A program made the position numbers and the translations under genes. Positions 34,069 through 45,396 of a stretch of DNA of 64,000 nt are shown here, in pieces. Each line of letters begins with the position of its first letter. Position 1 is the first letter of the stretch. Source of the DNA: Euphorbia lathyris (lineage: Eukaryota > Streptophyta > Magnoliopsida > Malpighiales > Euphorbiaceae). The stretch lies in NCBI RefSeq assembly GCF_963576675.1, contig NC_088916.1:84957501-85021500 (forward strand), in the 5' to 3' direction. The notes under the pieces were generated by a model. That model did not search any database, was not told the DNA's origin, and was given only the letters and a program-made list of their open reading frames with translations.

Positions 34069-35025
34069 TTATTGAAGAGGATTAGACATATCGATAGCTT
34101 CCCTTAGTATGTTGAATTGTTCACGAGCCAATGGCTTGGTGAAGATATCTGCAAGCTGTTCATCTGTTGGCACATAGGTCAGCTTGATCTCACCCTTTAG
34201 TACGTGATCTCTAATGAAGTGGTGCCTTATGCTGACATGCTTCATCCTGCTATATTGGATTGGATTCTTGGATAGATCAATGGAAATTTTGTTGTCACAT
34301 TTGATCTCTATTGTTTCTGTTTTTACTCCATAATCTTCAAGCTATTGCTTAATCCATAGAACTTATGCAACACAGCTTCCAGCAGCTACGTACTCAGCTT
34401 CAGTTGTAGACAGGGCAACTGATGACTGCTTCTTGCTGAACCAAGATACTAGACAGCTTTCAAGGAAGTGACATCCTCCTGAAGTACTTTTACATTCTAG
34501 CTTATCTCGTCCATAAACCTGCATCAACTGAGCTCTGCAAATATCTAAAAATTTGAAGTCATTTGAGGTTAGATACCATAAACCTGCATCAACTGAGCTC
34601 TGCAAATATCTAAAAATTCTTTTTACAGCAATTAGGTGAGATTCCCTGGGGTCAGCTTGATATCTTGCACAATAACATACTGAGTACTGTATATCAGGTC
34701 TACTAGCCGTGAGATAAAGTAAGGAGCATATCATACCTCGATAAAGTTTACTATCTATTGACTTACTCTTCTCATCTTTGCATAGGACAGTATCAGTACC
34801 CATAGGGGTTGATATGTGTTTGCAATCTTCCATATCGAATTTCTTTAACATTTCTTTGGTGTACTTGGACTGACTTATGAAGATGCCATTCTTACCTTGC
34901 TTAATTTGAAGTCCAAGGAAGAAGTTGAGTTCACCCATCATGGACATCTCGAACTCAGTTTGTATCTGTTTGCTAAACTCTTTACACAAAGATTCGTTAG
35001 TAGCACCAAATATTATATCATCTAC
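34069..35025 (-). pseudogene. Element B pol, 3' part (RT end and RNase H)
   Basis: Continues RT after the element C insertion, beginning inside the YVDD codons (DDIIFGATNES), then FEMSMMGELNFFLGLQIKQG, the connection and RNase H (ALSTTEAEYVAAGSCVA). Stops: TAA at 34363-34365 and TAG at 34342-34344; element A has Gln codons at both places. A 43-bp local duplication (34511-34553 and 34576-34618) has replaced the sequence that in element A encodes the RNase H segment with the catalytic Asp (YTDADYG). The pol stop is at 34069-34071. Confidence 0.9.
34511..34618 (-). repeat. 43-bp direct duplication within element B RNase H
   Basis: The block ccataaacctgcatcaactg…aaaaatt occurs at 34511-34553 and 34576-34618, identical over 43 bp. 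The first copy sits where element A encodes the RNase H acidic motif. Confidence 0.9.
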
Positions 35026-36504
35026 TGTTAAGCCCAAAATATACCTAAAATATCATCAATAATTACATCAATATTGCTACAAATTTATGCTATTTATAAT
35101 TGTTTAGAAAGCTTTTACTCTCGAATATGTTTCTTTCTTATAAGATACATAAATATTTGGTAAAATCCAAATAGGAACGAAAAGAGCTCAAAAATAGAAG
35201 AAAAACCCTACAAAAGGAGTCGAAGACGACAGAAATTAATAACGCCAAATTGAGGATGAGAACGAAAGCAGAAGAGCCGAAAAACGTTCTGTGCCGCGAC
35301 CGTGGCCCCCACATTCACGGTCACGACACGCGTTCCTCAGCTTCTCCTTCCCTTCATTTGAAGACCAATTGATGCTCCCCCATTCTCGGTAGAGAATTTA
35401 ATATTCTCGGTACGAGCAGGAGTTTGTAGAGGCCTAGTTACACACTTTCGTTTTCGACGAAACGCGGTCGTTCGGGTGGATAAAGACGTCCTTTCGCAAT
35501 GGACACGATCCCTCACAACGGACACGACACTTCAATCAAGACTCTTCAACATCTATAAATAAAGAGTTGATGGAGAGTTAAAGAGATGTAGAAAAAAGAG
35601 ATTAGTATAGAATTTATGCAGAAATTCCGAGTCAAGTGATTCAGAAGTTAGATTTCGATTCTGTAAAAAGCAATATGCTGTACACACATTGTTTATTCAA
35701 TAATAACAAGTTTAGTAGCGTTTAGACATTGTTCCAGTTTAGTTTTCATTTTGGTAGTAGACCGACCCAGTCTCTATTACGAAGATTCAGCGAGAAGATT
35801 GAGTAGAGGATCTGCCCCTGAGCCTGACAAACTCTAACGAAACCCGAGGAAAGGATTGACAACCCGTTCACTTGCAAGTCGTCGAATGTTTCCATGCTCC
35901 ATGTTCTTTGTAAACTTGTATCAATTTATATTTCATCTAATAAAGTGCGTTCTATTTGATAGATTTTTATGCAGCACTTATGGTAACCAATCCACTAAAG
36001 TGACTGCTGGTGTTTTCATTAAAACGTATTTAAATCAAAATCTTTACAAGGAAACTTTGTTGAACACTTAGGCAAATTATTATCTCGAAAGAGTTTTAAT
36101 TTGATTAAGGGCAACTATCCCGGAAGGGTTTTGTGATGTTCAAAGCCAATTAATTAGAGGTTCCGTCATTTATTTCATCTTTATAATTCGTACAAAGTTT
36201 AAAGTTGTTTTCTTTGCTTAATGCAAATAAATATATTTGTTTACTATTCTAAAAAGTACTAAACGTTGCTTTCTTGCAAATTCATTCTTAAATCAGAGTA
36301 TTTTCTAACGTTTTCATAATCTAATCTAATTCTCATTCTAGCAATTTCAAAACCAAAACCGATTAAACGATTTTTCCATATTATAAACCTAAAAGTAAAT
36401 TTAACCGATTATAAATAAGTTTTGTTCGAAAAAACGTTCCATGTGGGATCGATATCTTTTATTACTACAAGCATATACCGCGCACTTGCGGAAATCGCTC
36501 AACA
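35026..36504 (+). repeat. 5' LTR of element C
   Basis: 1479 bp, nearly identical to 46798-48265; the main length difference is at …gatggagagttaaagagatg…, shortened in the right copy. A TATA box (tataaata, 35554-35561) lies on the plus strand. The LTR also holds a CG-rich inverted repeat (about 35289-35333) and a palindromic attctcggtagagaattt motif (about 35381-35412); relatives of both occur inside the element. Confidence 0.93.
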
Positions 36505-36510
36505 AGTTTT

Positions 36511-36530
36511 CGGCGCCGTTACCGGGGAAC
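36511..36530 (+). other. Primer-binding site, tRNA-Asp type
   Basis: cggcgccgttaccggggaac, six bases after the 5' LTR, closely matches the TGGCGCCGTTGCCGGGGA site complementary to tRNA-Asp that is characteristic of Athila-like elements. Confidence 0.85.
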
Positions 36531-36677
36531 GCCAAAATTTTTGATAAAATTTTAAATTTTTCGTATTTTATTACGAATCTAGGTTTATTCATACTTATTC
36601 AAACTTTTATATTTTATTTATTTTCAATTACTAACATATTTACTTTTCAAATTCTGTTTTGTAGGTAGTTTCGGTTC

Positions 36678-38159
36678 GTGCAAAATTTCAAGTTCATGCG
36701 CAGTTCTCGAAGTTCAGGCACGTCACCAGATCCTATTGACCCAGAAATTGAAAGAACTCTTAAAAAGAACAAGAAAGAAAAGAAAAAGAAAAACAAAACC
36801 CGAATAAAAACTAGAATTACCGAGCCAGAAGTTATGGCCACACTTATGGATTACGCTAGGCCAGGAGTGGACGGTGTAACAAACAGTATAGTTAGACCCC
36901 AAATTAATGCAAACCAATTTGAAATTAAGCATGCGTTGCTTAATATGTTGCAAAATAACGTAACATTTTACGGGTTACCTAACGAAAATCCTAATACCCA
37001 TTTGACAAATTTCTTAGAAATTTGTGACATTTTTAAAATACCAAATGTGACTGCAGAAGCAATCAATCTTCGCCTTTTTCCTTTTAATTTGAAGGATCGA
37101 GCCAAAGAGTGGTTAACTTCTATGCCAGCCGCAACATTTGAGACTTGGGAGCAATTAGCCCAAGCATTTTTATCAAAAAATTTTCCTTTAGCAAAAACCG
37201 CAAGAGTCATTAAAGAGTTAACATCTTTTTCTCAAAATGATAATGAAACTCTTTATGAGGCTTGGGAACGTTTTAAAGAACTTCAACGTTTATACCCACA
37301 CCACCAATTGCCCGCCGAACTTTTAATGCAAACATTTTATAATGGATTAAATCCTACAACTAGAGGTTCATTGGACGCTATGTCTGGAGGGATATTCATG
37401 AAGAAAACATCTGCCCAAGCAATAGAACTTTTGGAGGAAATGGCAATCAACAGCAGTATGTGGCCCGCGGAACGTGGACACGTACCATTAGCGAAACCAT
37501 CATCCTCAACTACTTCATCAGTTAAAGGTATAGTGAATCTTGATCCAGTAGCGATGTTGCAAGCCCAATTTTCTGCCTTATCGCACAAAATTGATAAGTT
37601 TATGGCACCGTATGATCCTAATGGTAACTCAATCCAAACGGATGTGGATTACGAAGGTATGAGTGAAATTGAACAGGTAAATTTTGTCCAAGGGCAAAAC
37701 CAAAATAATAACCCTTATTCCAATACATATAATCCTGGATGGAGAAATCATCCTAACTTTAACTGGAGAGATAATAATAATAATGCTAATGCTAATCAAA
37801 ATCGTACTGCTAATTATCAAAATCAATCAATAGATACGATTAGCACTTTATCTTCTAAAATCGACAAATTTATTGATGCTATGAGCGGAAAAATAAGTAA
37901 TCACGACGATGGTTTTAAACGGATCGAGAATAAATTCGATCAGCTTATTAAAAACCAATCGTCTAGCATCCATAATTTGGAGATTCAAATTGGACAACTC
38001 GCTAAATCAATTCCATCTCGCAAAGAGGGAAGTCTTCCAAGCCATACGGAAGAAAATCCGAAAGAGCATGTTAAGGCTATCACTCTTCGTTCAGGGAAAA
38101 ATTACTTAGGCCCGGAAATGCCCGGAAATGCCCGGAAATTCGACCTTACCTGGAACTGA
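36678..38159 (+). CDS. Element C gag (Athila-type capsid protein)
   Basis: The frame is open for 493 residues. A basic N-terminal patch (KKNKKEKKKKNKTR, residues 29-42) is followed by the retrotransposon gag domain: IVRPQINANQFEIKHALLNM, FYGLPNENPNTHLTNFLEIC, LRLFPFNLKDRAKEWL, FETWEQLAQAFLSKNFP and LYEAWERFKELQRLYPHHQLP. An Asn/Gln-rich region then leads to a protease-proximal part (AITLRSGKNYLGP). The last ~10 codons are aberrant because a 10-bp duplication at 38111-38140 shifts the frame; pol continues in the next frame from 38128. The natural start may be the ATG at 36696 or 36678; both fit. Confidence 0.92.
   Translation: MQNFKFMRSSRSSGTSPDPIDPEIERTLKKNKKEKKKKNKTRIKTRITEPEVMATLMDYARPGVDGVTNSIVRPQINANQFEIKHALLNMLQNNVTFYGLPNENPNTHLTNFLEICDIFKIPNVTAEAINLRLFPFNLKDRAKEWLTSMPAATFETWEQLAQAFLSKNFPLAKTARVIKELTSFSQNDNETLYEAWERFKELQRLYPHHQLPAELLMQTFYNGLNPTTRGSLDAMSGGIFMKKTSAQAIELLEEMAINSSMWPAERGHVPLAKPSSSTTSSVKGIVNLDPVAMLQAQFSALSHKIDKFMAPYDPNGNSIQTDVDYEGMSEIEQVNFVQGQNQNNNPYSNTYNPGWRNHPNFNWRDNNNNANANQNRTANYQNQSIDTISTLSSKIDKFIDAMSGKISNHDDGFKRIENKFDQLIKNQSSSIHNLEIQIGQLAKSIPSRKEGSLPSHTEENPKEHVKAITLRSGKNYLGPEMPGNARKFDLTWN
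38111..38140 (+). repeat. 10-bp triplication at the gag-pol border of element C
   Basis: Three head-to-tail copies of cccggaaatg (last one ends t). One copy more than two would shift the frame by one base, which is exactly the offset between gag and pol. Confidence 0.85.
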
Positions 38160-40584
38160 TTTACCGAAGCCCAAAGAAGATACATTAAAACAAAAAGATG
38201 CACCAATTGACTCTAGTACAAAAACTTTTATACCCAAACCACCTTTTCCACACAAAGTCCGCAATAAGGACTATGACAAACAACTATTAACATTTTTAGA
38301 CAAACTTAAGAATTTGCATATTAATTTAACGTTTATGGATGCGATTACGCAAATTCCCAATTATGGTAAATTCCTCAAAGATTTAATTTCAAAGAAAATA
38401 AGTTGGGAAGGAATTTCATCCATTTCACTAACTGAAGATTGCAGTTCGATTGTGTCAAGCAATTTGCCCACTAAACTCAAAGATCTCGGATGTTTTACCA
38501 TTCCATGTAAATTGGGAGATATTGAATTTCCCAGTTGTCTCTGTGATTTAGGAGCGAGCATTAACTTGATGCCATTATTTATTTTTAATAAGTTAGGCTT
38601 AGAAGAAGACATCAAACGTACCAATATGGTTTTGCAATTAGCGGATCAAACCACTAAAAGACCATACGGTATAATTGAGGATGTTTTAGTTAAAGTTGAC
38701 AAATTTATTTTTCCTACCGATTTCGTTATTTTAGATTTTGCTTATGACGTAAATTGTCCGCTAATCTTTGGTAGACCGTTCATGAACACGGGACGTGCTC
38801 TAGTTGATGTGTCGGAAGGGAAAGTAGTTTTAAGAATAGGAGATGATAAGATTGAGTTTGATATGAATCAAACGATGAAATATCCTATGGAGGATTTCGC
38901 TTGTATGAAGCTTGATTTAATTGAAGAATGTGTAAATGACATTGTTCAAAAAGAAGAAATAATAGAACCTATAATGAGTGAGGAACTAGAAGATAAGGAC
39001 CCAGAACCTTTGATTCGAGAAGATGGACCAGTTCCGCCTTCAATTATAGTTCCACCTAAATTAGAACTTAAAGAATTACCAAGTCATTTGAGGTACGCTT
39101 TCTTAGGCGAAGGCGATTCTCTACTTATAATTATCTCTAACAAATTAACACAAGTACAAGAAGAGAAATTGAAAGAAGTTGTTAGAAATAGGATAGGAAG
39201 TACGGGTTGGCAAATTTCAGATTTAAAAGGTATTAATCCGAGCATTGTAATGCACAGAATTCACTTAGAAGAAGATAAGCCACCTAAAGCGGATAGGCAA
39301 AGACGCCTAAATCCCAATATGAAGGAAGTAGTAAAAAATGAGATTACTAAACTTCTGGACAATGGAATCATCTACCCTATCTCGGATAGTGAATGGGTTA
39401 GTCCAATCCATTGCGTACCTAAAAAGGGAGGCATAACAGTTGTAAGGAATGAAGAAGGTGAATTAATACCTACACGAACCACCACTGGTTGGAGGGTTTG
39501 TATAGATTATAGAAATTTAAATAAAGCAACTAGGAAAGATCATTTTCCTCTTCCTTTCATTGATCAAATGATCGAAAGGATAGCTGGTCACGCTTTCTAC
39601 TGTTTTCTAGATGGTTACTCCGGATTCTTTCAAATATACATTTACCCGGATGACCAAGATGAAACAACCTTCACATGTCCTTACGGAACATTTGCATATA
39701 GGAGAATGCCCTTTGGTCTATGCAACGCACCTGCAACATTTCAACGTTGTATGACTGCGATTTTTAATGATTTCATTGAAGATATCATGGAAGTTTTTAT
39801 GGACGATTTTTCAGTTTATGGAGATTTTTTTGATTCGTGCCTAGAAAACTTGGATAAAGTTTTGTCTAGGTGTGAAGAAACAAATTTGGTATTAAACTGG
39901 GAAAAATGTCATTTCATGGTTGACGAAGGAATTGTTTTAGGTCACAAAATATCTGAAAAAGGATTAGAAGTGGATAGAGCAAAAACCTCAGTAATAGAAA
40001 AATTACCCCCTCCAACTACTGTTAAGGGAGTAAGATCATTTTTAGGAAATGTTGGCTTTTACAGAAGATTTATTAAGAATTTTTCTGTAATTTCCAAACC
40101 ACTCACTAATCTACTCATGAAAGATTCCACCTTTGATTTTAATGAAGATTGCGTTAAAGCTTTCGAAACATTAAAAACAGCTTTAGTCAGTGCACCTATT
40201 ATTGCTAAACCCGATTGAGATTTACCATTTGAAATTATGTGTGATGCAAGTGATTTAGCTGTCGGATGTGTTTTAGGACAAAGGAAGGATAAGAAACTTC
40301 ATGTCATTTATTATGCAAGTCACACACTTTCCGATGCACAATTAAACTACACCACAACTGAGAAAGAAATGTTAGCTGTAGTTTTTGCATGTGATAAGTT
40401 TAGGTCATACTTGTTAGGTTTGAAAGTTATTATTTACACTGATCATGCAGCATTAAGATATCTATTTGCTAAAAAGGATGCAAAACCACGTCTAATTAGA
40501 TGGGTTTTATTGTTACAAGAATTTGATATAGAAATAAAAGACAAAAAGGGAGTAGAAAACCTTGTCGCCGATCATCTGTCGTGA
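38128..40584 (+). pseudogene. Element C pol: protease, RT and RNase H
   Basis: The frame follows gag in the +1 frame. The retropepsin is at about 38510-38840, with CDLGASINLMP as the catalytic D-x-G motif and FGRPFM. The RT core has GWRVCIDYRNLNKATRKDHF, YCFLDGYSGF, FAYRRMPFGLCNAPATFQRC and FMDDFSVYG (catalytic F-M-D-D). RNase H starts at [12 protein letters not shown] and carries [12 protein letters not shown] and [14 protein letters not shown] at 40216-40218, between RT and RNase H, is where relatives usually have Trp. At 40584 the frame hits a stop right after VADHLS because integrase sequence has been deleted. Confidence 0.92.
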
Positions 40585-41394
40585 TTATGTTTCAAAGTGG
40601 GTTGAAGCAATTGCAACCCCGACGAGCGATTCTAAAGTTGTCGTTAATTTTCTTGACGATATATTTTGTAGATTTGGTTGTCCAAGAGTCATCGTTAGTG
40701 ATGGTGGTACTCATTTTATAAACCGAAGTTTTGAAACGCTTATGAAAAAATATGGAGTACGCCACCGCGTATCGACGCCATACCATCCTCAGTCAAATGG
40801 TCAGGCGGAGATATCAAATAGAGAACTCAAATGGATTCTAGAGAAAACAGTTTCATCCTCAAGAAAAGATTGGTCTTGTAAACTAAATAATGCGTTATGG
40901 GCATACCGTACTGCATTTAAAACACCAATAGGAATGACTCCATACCGCTTAGTGTATGGGAAGGCATGTCATTTGCCAGTGAACATAAAGCCTATTGGGC
41001 TATTAGGGAACTTAACTTTGATTTACGACAAGCAGGTAAGAAACGTTTGCTCGACTTAAATGAGTTAGATGAGTTGCGCCATCTATCTTACGAAAATGCA
41101 AAGATTTATAAAGAAAAAGTGAAAAAATGGCACGATGCCAAAATTAAAGTCAAACACTTTAATGTTGGGGATAAAGTGCTGTTATTTATTTCACGACTTC
41201 GTTTATTTCCAGGAAAACTTAAGTCCAGATGGATAGGACCATATTTAGTCGTCAAAACATTCGATTATGGTTCTTTAGAACTGGAAGGTCCTAACGGAAT
41301 TCGTTTCAAAGTTAATGGTAATCGATGTAAAATCTATTACGAAAATATTTCACAAATAGAAATTCCGTTCGTAACAAGATTTTCTGACGTATAA
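40585..41394 (+). pseudogene. Element C integrase remnant
   Basis: In a new frame the sequence reads [23 protein letters not shown] (second catalytic Asp), [16 protein letters not shown] (catalytic Glu) and [20 protein letters not shown]. It then shifts again (about 40977) to [19 protein letters not shown] and ends in an Athila-type C-terminal domain (LFPGKLKSRWIGPYLV). The zinc-binding HHCC region and the first catalytic Asp are missing: RNase H is joined almost directly to DYVSKWVE. This is a clean internal deletion, so the enzyme would lack the DDE triad. Confidence 0.9.
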
Positions 41395-42047
41395 ATCACT
41401 CAGTTTTTCGATCATAGTTTATTTTGTTTTATTTCTTTTTATATTTTTGTTCATTTTATTTTATTTTATTTTTATTTTTTTCAAATGCCAATTTTTGTGA
41501 TTAGATAACTTTATGTTATGATTTATATGCATAAAATATGTTTATTTCATAATTTTAGAATTAATATTAGAAAATTAGAATGAAATTGAAGTTTCAGGCA
41601 ATTCTCTGCCGAGAATTCTATTTTTCAGATTTGTCCAAATAGGTTAGATTTTCTCTGAACTTACCGAGAATAATAAATTCTCTACCATGAATCAGGACAT
41701 GGCTTACGACGCCTGATTTCCGCAAGGAAATCAGCGTGTTGCGACCGCGAATTCAGAATTCTCGGTCGCGACACGCGTAATTCCTGCACATTTAAGTCTG
41801 AAACATCCTAACCCTTTCGACGAACCTCTTGACAAACGAAACCTTAAGTTTCTTCGTTCCCGAGAGGTGTAATTTTATACCTTTTCATGATTAAAACAAC
41901 ACCTCTTTTCATCTAAAACTCTTATAAATTAGTCCTAGAGGATTCAAGTTCTGTTACAATTATTTTCATCTTTATCAGACCTCTGATCTCTTCAAAACAC
42001 CATTTTTCATTTAGTAACAGAAACTTTGTTTCCTTCAAACCAACACC
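41395..42047 (+). promoter_or_regulatory. Element C internal noncoding module 1 (before extra ORF 1)
   Basis: Starts with T-rich spacer, then a palindromic module: tctgccgagaattc and accgagaataataaattc (41608-41695), followed by a CG-rich inverted repeat (tgttgcgaccgcgaattc … ctcggtcgcgacacgcg, about 41730-41786). Similar palindromes occur in the LTRs. Further on is a TATA-like box (tataaa, 41933-41938) and a pyrimidine-rich leader up to the ATG at 42048 (115 bp). I infer an internal promoter; only the motifs are seen. Confidence 0.45.
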
Positions 42048-42995
42048 ATGCCTACCAAATACAAACCTTCAAGGCACAATGCTGCCTCAAGCAATAAACG
42101 CCCAGACTTATCCAAGCGATATGGGGCGCCTTTTTCTATCTTCAATCACGATGAAGGTAGGCGTTATTGGAATCTCCGTTACAAATTCTTCACAGGAATG
42201 TTGTATATGGATGAATTTCTTAACAGCCAACTAGGCATTACTGATGACATGAGCCGCTATATGGAACGCCTAGGGTGGACAAAATTCGCCCAAATGCGAT
42301 TTCCAATAATAGGCGACTGGATACTCGAATTCTTCTGTACCGTGCGTTTCACTAACAAACGCCGAGTACGTCTCAGTTTTCGTCGAGAAGACGAAATCTT
42401 TACTTTTGGTTATCTCGAGTTGCATGCTTGGTTTGGTTTTCCCCCGAGGGATACAATCAAATGTCATCCTGGACGAGACATGACATCCTCAGACATTTGG
42501 AGAATGGTCACTGGATTCTGGCGATTCAATTCAAAACTCGCCTATAATCACTCTTTTCGCTCCAACTCCATGTTGTATCTGCACAAATTCCTGTGTCACA
42601 GTTTATTCGGTCGCACATTCAGTAGTGTGGTCTGTGACACAGATCTTTATGTCCTTGGAGATATATTCTAGGGAAATGCAGTAGATTCTTCAAAGATTCT
42701 GATGGAGGGTCTTGTCGCCGCTTCTCGATCCAAGGATAAGAAGATTGGGTTCGGCAATATAATCTGTGGAATAATTCTTGGTACAAAGGGTACCATCGAT
42801 GTTCCCTGGAGTGCTGATGAATTCTTCCCGACAATTGACTATGAATTTCTCGAGCACGAAGGACTTGTAAAACGTGTCTTTCGAGCAATGCCTCACTTTC
42901 TGTCTGCACCGGAACGTGAAACTTTCATGCAGTTTCAAATTGATCGTATTAAGGCCAGAAATATCCCGCTTGATAGGGATGAGTATATAGAATAG
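42048..42995 (+). pseudogene. Element C extra ORF 1, plant-transposon-protein-like domain
   Basis: ATG with good context (accaacaccatgcc). One frame with a TAG at 42669-42671. The N-terminus is basic; then YWNLRYKFFTGMLYMDEFLN, ITDDMSRYMERLGWTKFAQM, FPIIGDWILEFFCTVRF, FTFGYLELHAWFGFPPRD and, after the stop, VAASRSKDKKIGFGNIICGI and VFRAMPHFLSAPE. The pattern (W…L/F…P.I…EF…L…G…L…L) resembles the 'putative plant transposon protein' domain and parallels the extra ORFs of elements A and B. Athila elements are known to carry an env-position ORF here. I see no clear transmembrane segment. Function unknown. Confidence 0.75.
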
Positions 42996-43463
42996 TTTAG
43001 GTTTATAGTTTTTTTTTGTGCTTCTTTTGTGTGTTTTTGTATTATTTGGTTTCATTCTTTGTTTTTATAATTTTTGTTTTATTCAATAAAGTTCTATTTC
43101 ATTTTAGTTCATTTATTAATTTTACGAAGGTTAGATAAAATCTATATTATTGAACAATCATGGTTTTCTTAATTAACACATATATTCACACTTAATCCAA
43201 TTTTCACAAACTTCATTCATTGAGTTTAAAACATTAATTCGTTCAATTGACTAAGTTCTTATAATTAATATATATTTATATGCACTTATTATGCACTTAA
43301 TATGATTCTTTTAACTTATATGAATAAATGAACATTTAAGTTTCATTAATTATTCATAAACCAATTTATTACACTTTAATTCAATTTATTAAGGTTAAAC
43401 CTTTGGTTTTCCTTGCAATTAATGTCATTTATTTTAGTTTTTAAGTGCAGGGACACTTTATAT
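42996..43463 (+). other. Element C spacer before the hAT insertion
   Basis: AT-rich sequence with no ORF. The right end (43456-43463, ctttatat) is the left target duplication of the hAT element. Confidence 0.6.
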
Positions 43464-44385
43464 CATGGTTTTAAAAACCGGACCGGACCGGCCGGTCGGA
43501 CCGGGTTAACCGGGAACCGGCCAGACATCCGGTCCGGTTATGCTGTATAGGGGTCACTACAAGTGACCCCTTACGAACCGGGTGAAACCGGCGACCCGGG
43601 GTCAACCCGGCGACCCGGATTCACCCCGGTTTTTTATGAATTTTTGCTGATTTAATTTCAGCGGGGTACAACTTATAAAAACTTAAAAATGTTAAGGACC
43701 AATTTCAACTTATCCCAATTATTTCTTTTAGCAGCAGACCCACTTAATTTCTGTTCATTTCTCTTCTCCCCTGCTCGACTTATTCTCTTCCCGTGAACCC
43801 TAGTCGTTGCTGCGATTTTGGGGGTTTTGGATTTCTTAATCTGCTGCTGCGTTTGCCTCCGTCGTCGGCTGGCGATTTCAAGACCGACCACCACGGCGGC
43901 TGCGGCCCTCCTTTATGAAACGACCACCACTTCGATTTCCAGGTTTGTAAATTTTTTTTTTCTGTTTCTTAACTTTTTGCTGTTAAATTAAATCCTTTGA
44001 GTTTTTTTTGTTGTGAAGGCTTAATAATATTTAGTTTGTTCCTTAATTTATTTATGTTTGATGCTTGATTTTTTTTTGAAGGATTGATATTTTTGGTTTT
44101 TTCTGTTTAATGCTTAATTTTTTGAAGGATTGATATTTTTGGTTTGTTTCTGTAATGTGAATGCTTGTGAGGGCTTGAATTTTGTTTTTGTTTAGTTTGT
44201 CAATGTTATCAATTTTGTTTTTGTTTAGTTTGTCAATGTTATCAATTTCATGTCAATTGTTTCTATAATATATATTATTTATGATGTCGTCCGGTTCAAC
44301 TGGTCCGGGCCAACCGGTTGAACCCATTGATCCCTGAACCCTTTGTCCCACCGGTTTGATGTCTGGGTCGGTTTTTAAAATCTTG
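43464..44385. mobile_element. Non-autonomous hAT-type DNA transposon
   Basis: A 922-bp element flanked by the 8-bp duplication ctttatat (43456-43463 and 44386-44393). Its ends are imperfect inverted repeats: catggttttaaaaaccgg on the left and, read on the minus strand, caagattttaaaaaccga on the right. An 8-bp duplication with a CA-starting, A/T-rich then CCGG-rich terminal repeat is typical of hAT. The subterminal regions are very rich in ccgg and accgg. No transposase ORF is present. The middle (43740-43950) has an exon-like, GC-rich stretch ending cgatttccaggtttg. Confidence 0.88.
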
Positions 44386-44393
44386 CTTTATAT

Positions 44394-44920
44394 TAAGTTC
44401 AGGAACGAAATCATCAACAAAATTGCACAAACCATGTCAATAGGCATCCAAATAGGCCATTTTGACCAATTCTCTACCGAGAATTATTAATTCTCGGTAT
44501 GACAGCAAAAACGGACAAATTTCAGAAGGAGAATTCCCTGAAAATCGCGTGCCGCGGCCGCGGCTTTGCTATTCGCGGTCGCGACACGCGTAATATGTGC
44601 CCTTTTGATTCCGATTTTGCTACTATTTTTGCCTCTTCCTATTCCTATTCTACCTATACATTCACCTAATCACCCTATATAACCCTACCTCTTACACAAA
44701 CCTCACATCACCTCTATTTTTAGCCAATCCCTTACTCCAAACTCTTCCCCAAAAACCTACTTTTACTCTTCCCAATTTATTCACTCCAATTTCTATCCTC
44801 TTTTCTATTTCAATCACTTCCAATTCAAACCCCCAAACTCATCTTCAAGCTTTACTCTTTCTCTCACTTCCTTTTTCTTCTTCTTCTTCTCAAACCCTAA
44901 ACACAATAAATACCATCACC
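44394..44920 (+). promoter_or_regulatory. Element C internal noncoding module 2 (before extra ORF 2)
   Basis: Contains ctaccgagaattattaattc and tcggtatgac (44474-44504), then a CG-rich inverted repeat (cgcgtgccgcggccgcgg … attcgcggtcgcgacacgcg, about 44549-44591), then TATATAA (44676-44682) and a CT-rich leader to ATG 44921. Order of palindrome, hairpin, TATA and leader is the same as in module 1. I infer internal promoter activity. Confidence 0.45.
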
Positions 44921-45396
44921 ATGGTTAGGACTAAGTGTGTTGGTAACAAGCCCGCTGTTACGGAAGCTAATCGCCTTCGGGTTCAATGTGGAGCTTATTT
45001 CGACATCGCTTTGGAGGAGGAAGCTGTTCGTTTCAAACATTTTTCACAAGCCGACCGCCAATTTGTGGATATGAACTTCTTAGACTTCCATTCGGTACCG
45101 AAGGCGACGGAGAGGCGGTAGGAGAGGAAGATGAACCCCAAGCTCAACCACAACCCCAAGCACCTCAAGCGGATGATCCGGTGGATTTGCGGAGGATTTT
45201 GGACCAAATCAATTCCAACAATCGTCAAATGAACTTAAGAATTGATGATTTGGTAGAAAATAATATGGTGATGAATAACAACCTCAACCTTTTGAGGCGT
45301 GAGCATAGATCGACTCGGCATCGGATGCTTTCCTTTTTCCGACGCCGAAATGTGGAGACTTCAACTACGCCTCCGGATTCCCCACCTCAAGAATAG
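44921..45396 (+). pseudogene. Element C extra ORF 2, frameshifted
   Basis: ATG in a strong context (caccatgg) starts MVRTKCVGNKPAVTEANRLR; the frame ends at 45121. A different frame from about 45075 continues GEEDEPQAQPQPQAPQADDP (acidic, Pro/Gln-rich), LRRILDQINSNNRQMNLRID (predicted coiled coil), a basic segment (RREHRSTRHRMLSFFRRR) and TTPPDSPPQE to a stop at 45396. So one frameshift lies at about 45080-45110. I do not recognise the protein. Its coiled-coil and basic regions resemble structural or nucleic-acid-binding proteins only in general. Confidence 0.55.

Noticed and set aside
35337..36071. Frames in the left LTR of element C (also at 47087-47832)
   Set aside because: Same LTR sequence in both copies; no protein similarity; part of the LTR transcript only.
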